DNA of 57,754 nucleotides from Bacillota bacterium (GTDB lineage: Bacteria; Bacillota; UBA4882; UBA8346). Location: contig JAAYEK010000045.1 of NCBI GenBank assembly GCA_012728785.1, positions 1-57,754 of the forward strand, given 5' to 3'. Positions 55,332-57,754 of this stretch are shown here, in pieces. The notes under the pieces are model-generated. The model did no database searches and was not told the DNA's origin. It saw only the letters and a list, made by a program, of their open reading frames with translations. Position numbers and translations under genes: made by a program. How positions within the stretch are numbered: position 1 is the first letter of the stretch; every line of letters begins with the position of its first letter.

Positions 55332-57754
55332 CTAAGCCATCATCTTCCGCAAGTGCTTTTCATAATCTTTAACAACTTGACTGATTGTTTCCTCTCTAAA
55401 TTCAACTTCATCATATTCAATCTTTATAATAAGTTGTCCATCTAGAATTGCGCCCTCGACATAGATTGAAAAACCTCTTTCAACTTCCGGACTCCAATGA
55501 TTTATAAGGGGAATTGGTGAGATAGTGAACAATTCGCCTAAGGCCAAGTTATTAATTTGACCAAAAAAATTAAACAGTAAATCAGATTTCAAAGTAAACT
55601 TCAAATCTTTTGTTCTTTCAGGCGGAGTCATATACGCTAAAATTTCATATCCCATGCCCTGATTCGGCACTTTCCGCAACTTATCTCTGGTCAGCCTTAC
55701 TGTATAAGGCAAATCCGAACTTTCAGTCATATCCAAAACGAATGGATGGCCAAAGGAAAAATAGCCGATCGTTCTTGTCAAATCAATTCCATTCAAACCT
55801 TCTCGCCCGTTGGACATATTATGGATTAAAATTTTATTTTCACCGAGCCACTCCTTTAAAGTCAATCCCAACGCAGTCAGGACAAGCTCCGGGATACCTG
55901 TTTTATAGAGATAATTCGCTTGTCTTTTTAATTTTTCTGTTTCATCTTTGGATAAAAAAAGCGTGACATTCCGAACGTTTCGATAATAATGTAGGTCAAG
56001 AGAATAGTCCTTTTTCAAAGGAGTGTTTCGAATCTCCTCAATCTTTTTCCAATATGGTATTTGAGCCAAGAGCATCTCGCTGTAAGCATATTTATTGAGA
56101 TCACGGGCCCAATCTATAAATGAATGAGTTGTCTCGGGAAATTTGATATCTATATGATTGATCGTTTGTAGATAACCCGCGGTAAAATCCTGTAACAATA
56201 TATATAATGAATAACTATCCATTATTAAATGATTTACGCTGATAAGTAGATGATCTCCTATCTCTGTTTTAAATAAGCCCAATCTCACGAGAGGACCGTT
56301 ACCTAAATCCACTCCACTACATAGTCCAAATGTTTCCCTGTCAATAACATCCACTAGTTCTTCAGAGTTGAGGCTAAAGACTTCCAGATCAAACAATTTT
56401 TCTTGTATATCTCGAGTATATTGTACAATCCGATTCTCTTTAGTTTTAAAGACAATCCGTAAGGCATCATGATACTTTACCAGCTCCGTAAAGACTTTTG
56501 TAATAACCTTCTCATCAAAACCTTCTTTTCGAAATAACATAATAGCAGTATTCCAATGATTGATCACAGTAGGATTCCGCTGAAAATGGATCTTTTGCAC
56601 GGTCACTAATGGAGCTTCGCCACTGGACATTTTTTGTGAAGCCAAGATGTTATTTAATCCCTCCGAATCTCTTGTAAACGATATATCGCCAATCTTGTTA
56701 TTAATATTCGGCAATGAATCTTCCGCCTCTTTAACCTCAGTAACTTCACCTAAGTTCATTTTTTCTGTGTTTTGTTCGATATATGCCGCTAACTCCTTGA
56801 TGGTTTGATGTTCTAACAACTCCGCCACTTGAAGGTTTAAAGAGAGTGAGTGGTTTATTAAACTAGTAATTTTGATAGCATTGACCGAGTCACCGCCCAG
56901 TTCATAAAAGTTGTCATCAATGTTCATAACATCATAACCCAAAACTCTCCCCCAAATTTGCCCGATAGATCGTTCGGTCTCAGTATATCCAAAGGCGGCA
57001 TTACCGGTTATCACAACAACTTTTTCCTCAAATAACAGATCGTCCGAAGCAACGGCTATACTCTCATTATCTTCCGTTGGTCCTTTTACATTATTCTTCT
57101 CCTTTGAAAGCTCCAACCAACACTGTTTTTTTTCAAAAGGATACGTCGGTATACTTATCCTTCGGAATGCAACTGAACTATAAAACCCTTCCCAATCTAT
57201 ATTTTCTCCTTGAATATACGACCGACAAATGTCGGACAATGAACCTGTTACAATCTGACCAAACCCGCCTGATCCAGACCTTCGTCCGGTTTTTCTTTGC
57301 TCAACTGTTGTCTCTCCAAAATAAATCCCTTTGTTCTCATCAGCAACCAATATATCGTTCAAATCGGCCAGTCTAGCTTTAAATTCTTCAAGTCTCCGCC
57401 CTATTAAAGCCAGTCGGTATCGATAATGACCTCTGCCGGTATTGGCTGTATAACAAAAATCTCCTATTCTACCTTTAAATCTTAGGTTAAGAAATTCGTA
57501 ATAACTTCTTACCAATCGCTTTAAAGCATCCGGGTCACAGGCTGACAGAGTAAGAATCTGCTCTCCATCTTCATCTAACTGATCATAGATACTAGGAGAA
57601 GCTTCCTCGATCAGGATATGGCTGTTAGTTCCGCTTAACCCAAAGGCGCTGACCCCGCATCTCCTCGGAAATCCGGCCGGTTCCCAATCTATCAAGTTAT
57701 TGTTGACATAGACCGGTGAATTCTCGAAATCAATATTTGGGTTTGGTTTATTGA
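55332..57754 (-). CDS. Polyketide/nonribosomal peptide synthase, C-terminal part (5' end beyond window)
   Basis: The frame is open to the right edge, so only the last 807 or so residues are seen. The order is: the C-terminal end of a ketosynthase (NPNIDFENSPVYV, FPRRCGVSAFGLSGTNSHILIEEA); its C-terminal linker; a post-acyltransferase-like linker (SIPTYPFEKKQCW) without any acyltransferase; a carrier domain with the phosphopantetheine serine in LGGDSVNAIK (codon near 56886); and an epimerisation/condensation-like domain. That last domain has APLVTVQKIHF, VNHLIMDSYSLYIL (His codon near 56229), NMSNGRE, VPNQGMGYEIL and LLFNFFGQ. No thioesterase follows. It probably makes a secondary metabolite with trans-supplied acyl groups; the product is unknown. 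Confidence 0.85.
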   Translation of the reverse strand, partial: NKPNPNIDFENSPVYVNNNLIDWEPAGFPRRCGVSAFGLSGTNSHILIEEASPSIYDQLDEDGEQILTLSACDPDALKRLVRSYYEFLNLRFKGRIGDFCYTANTGRGHYRYRLALIGRRLEEFKARLADLNDILVADENKGIYFGETTVEQRKTGRRSGSGGFGQIVTGSLSDICRSYIQGENIDWEGFYSSVAFRRISIPTYPFEKKQCWLELSKEKNNVKGPTEDNESIAVASDDLLFEEKVVVITGNAAFGYTETERSIGQIWGRVLGYDVMNIDDNFYELGGDSVNAIKITSLINHSLSLNLQVAELLEHQTIKELAAYIEQNTEKMNLGEVTEVKEAEDSLPNINNKIGDISFTRDSEGLNNILASQKMSSGEAPLVTVQKIHFQRNPTVINHWNTAIMLFRKEGFDEKVITKVFTELVKYHDALRIVFKTKENRIVQYTRDIQEKLFDLEVFSLNSEELVDVIDRETFGLCSGVDLGNGPLVRLGLFKTEIGDHLLISVNHLIMDSYSLYILLQDFTAGYLQTINHIDIKFPETTHSFIDWARDLNKYAYSEMLLAQIPYWKKIEEIRNTPLKKDYSLDLHYYRNVRNVTLFLSKDETEKLKRQANYLYKTGIPELVLTALGLTLKEWLGENKILIHNMSNGREGLNGIDLTRTIGYFSFGHPFVLDMTESSDLPYTVRLTRDKLRKVPNQGMGYEILAYMTPPERTKDLKFTLKSDLLFNFFGQINNLALGELFTISPIPLINHWSPEVERGFSIYVEGAILDGQLIIKIEYDEVEFREETISQVVKDYEKHLRKMMA

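Overview
The window looks like the chromosome of a spore-forming member of the Bacillota (Firmicutes). The evidence is the presence of SpmA/SpmB, WhiA, SepF, DivIVA, CggR and NrdR, a cggR-gap-pgk-tpiA-gpmI-eno-secG operon, strong GGAGG ribosome binding sites, and several TTG and GTG starts. I cannot name the genus. Almost every gene lies on the minus strand; only spmA and spmB are on the plus strand.

Positions 1-27.8 kb are mainly housekeeping. In order they hold: an ArsR-controlled permease (cut by the left edge); tmRNA and SmpB; a membrane-bound spermidine-synthase-like protein; acetate kinase; a chemotaxis receptor without a sensor domain; the glycolytic operon with a CggR operator in front of it; WhiA; SpmA/B; the division cluster (DivIVA, YlmH, ProC, SepF, YggS, a PIN-PhoH ATPase, a HlyD-like protein); PgeF; and the anaerobic ribonucleotide reductase genes behind a promoter with two NrdR boxes. 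Six intergenic gaps here carry short heptanucleotide arrays, five of them in inverted pairs.

Positions 28.0-52.9 kb are one block of about 21 same-strand, often overlapping genes that encode an extracellular contractile injection system (eCIS). It contains an AAA+ ATPase, a DUF4255 terminator protein, sheath, two tube proteins, assembly factors, a LysM tube-tip protein, hub, spike, PAAR tip, gp25, two baseplate J-like proteins, a gpI-like protein, a tail fibre, a glycosyltransferase-like protein, a coiled-coil microprotein and a DUF4157 protein. The last carries a zinc-dependent phospholipase C / P1-nuclease-like metal signature and is the likely payload. One baseplate protein contains seven copies of a module of about 80 residues. 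There is no capsid, terminase, portal, integrase or T6SS membrane complex, so this is neither a prophage nor a T6SS.

Positions 53.1-57.75 kb hold a two-domain SpeD-related protein, an HD-GYP c-di-GMP phosphodiesterase behind a c-di-GMP-I riboswitch and terminator, and the 3' part of a large PKS/NRPS gene cut by the right edge. Its last module has a ketosynthase end, no acyltransferase, a carrier domain and an epimerisation-like domain.
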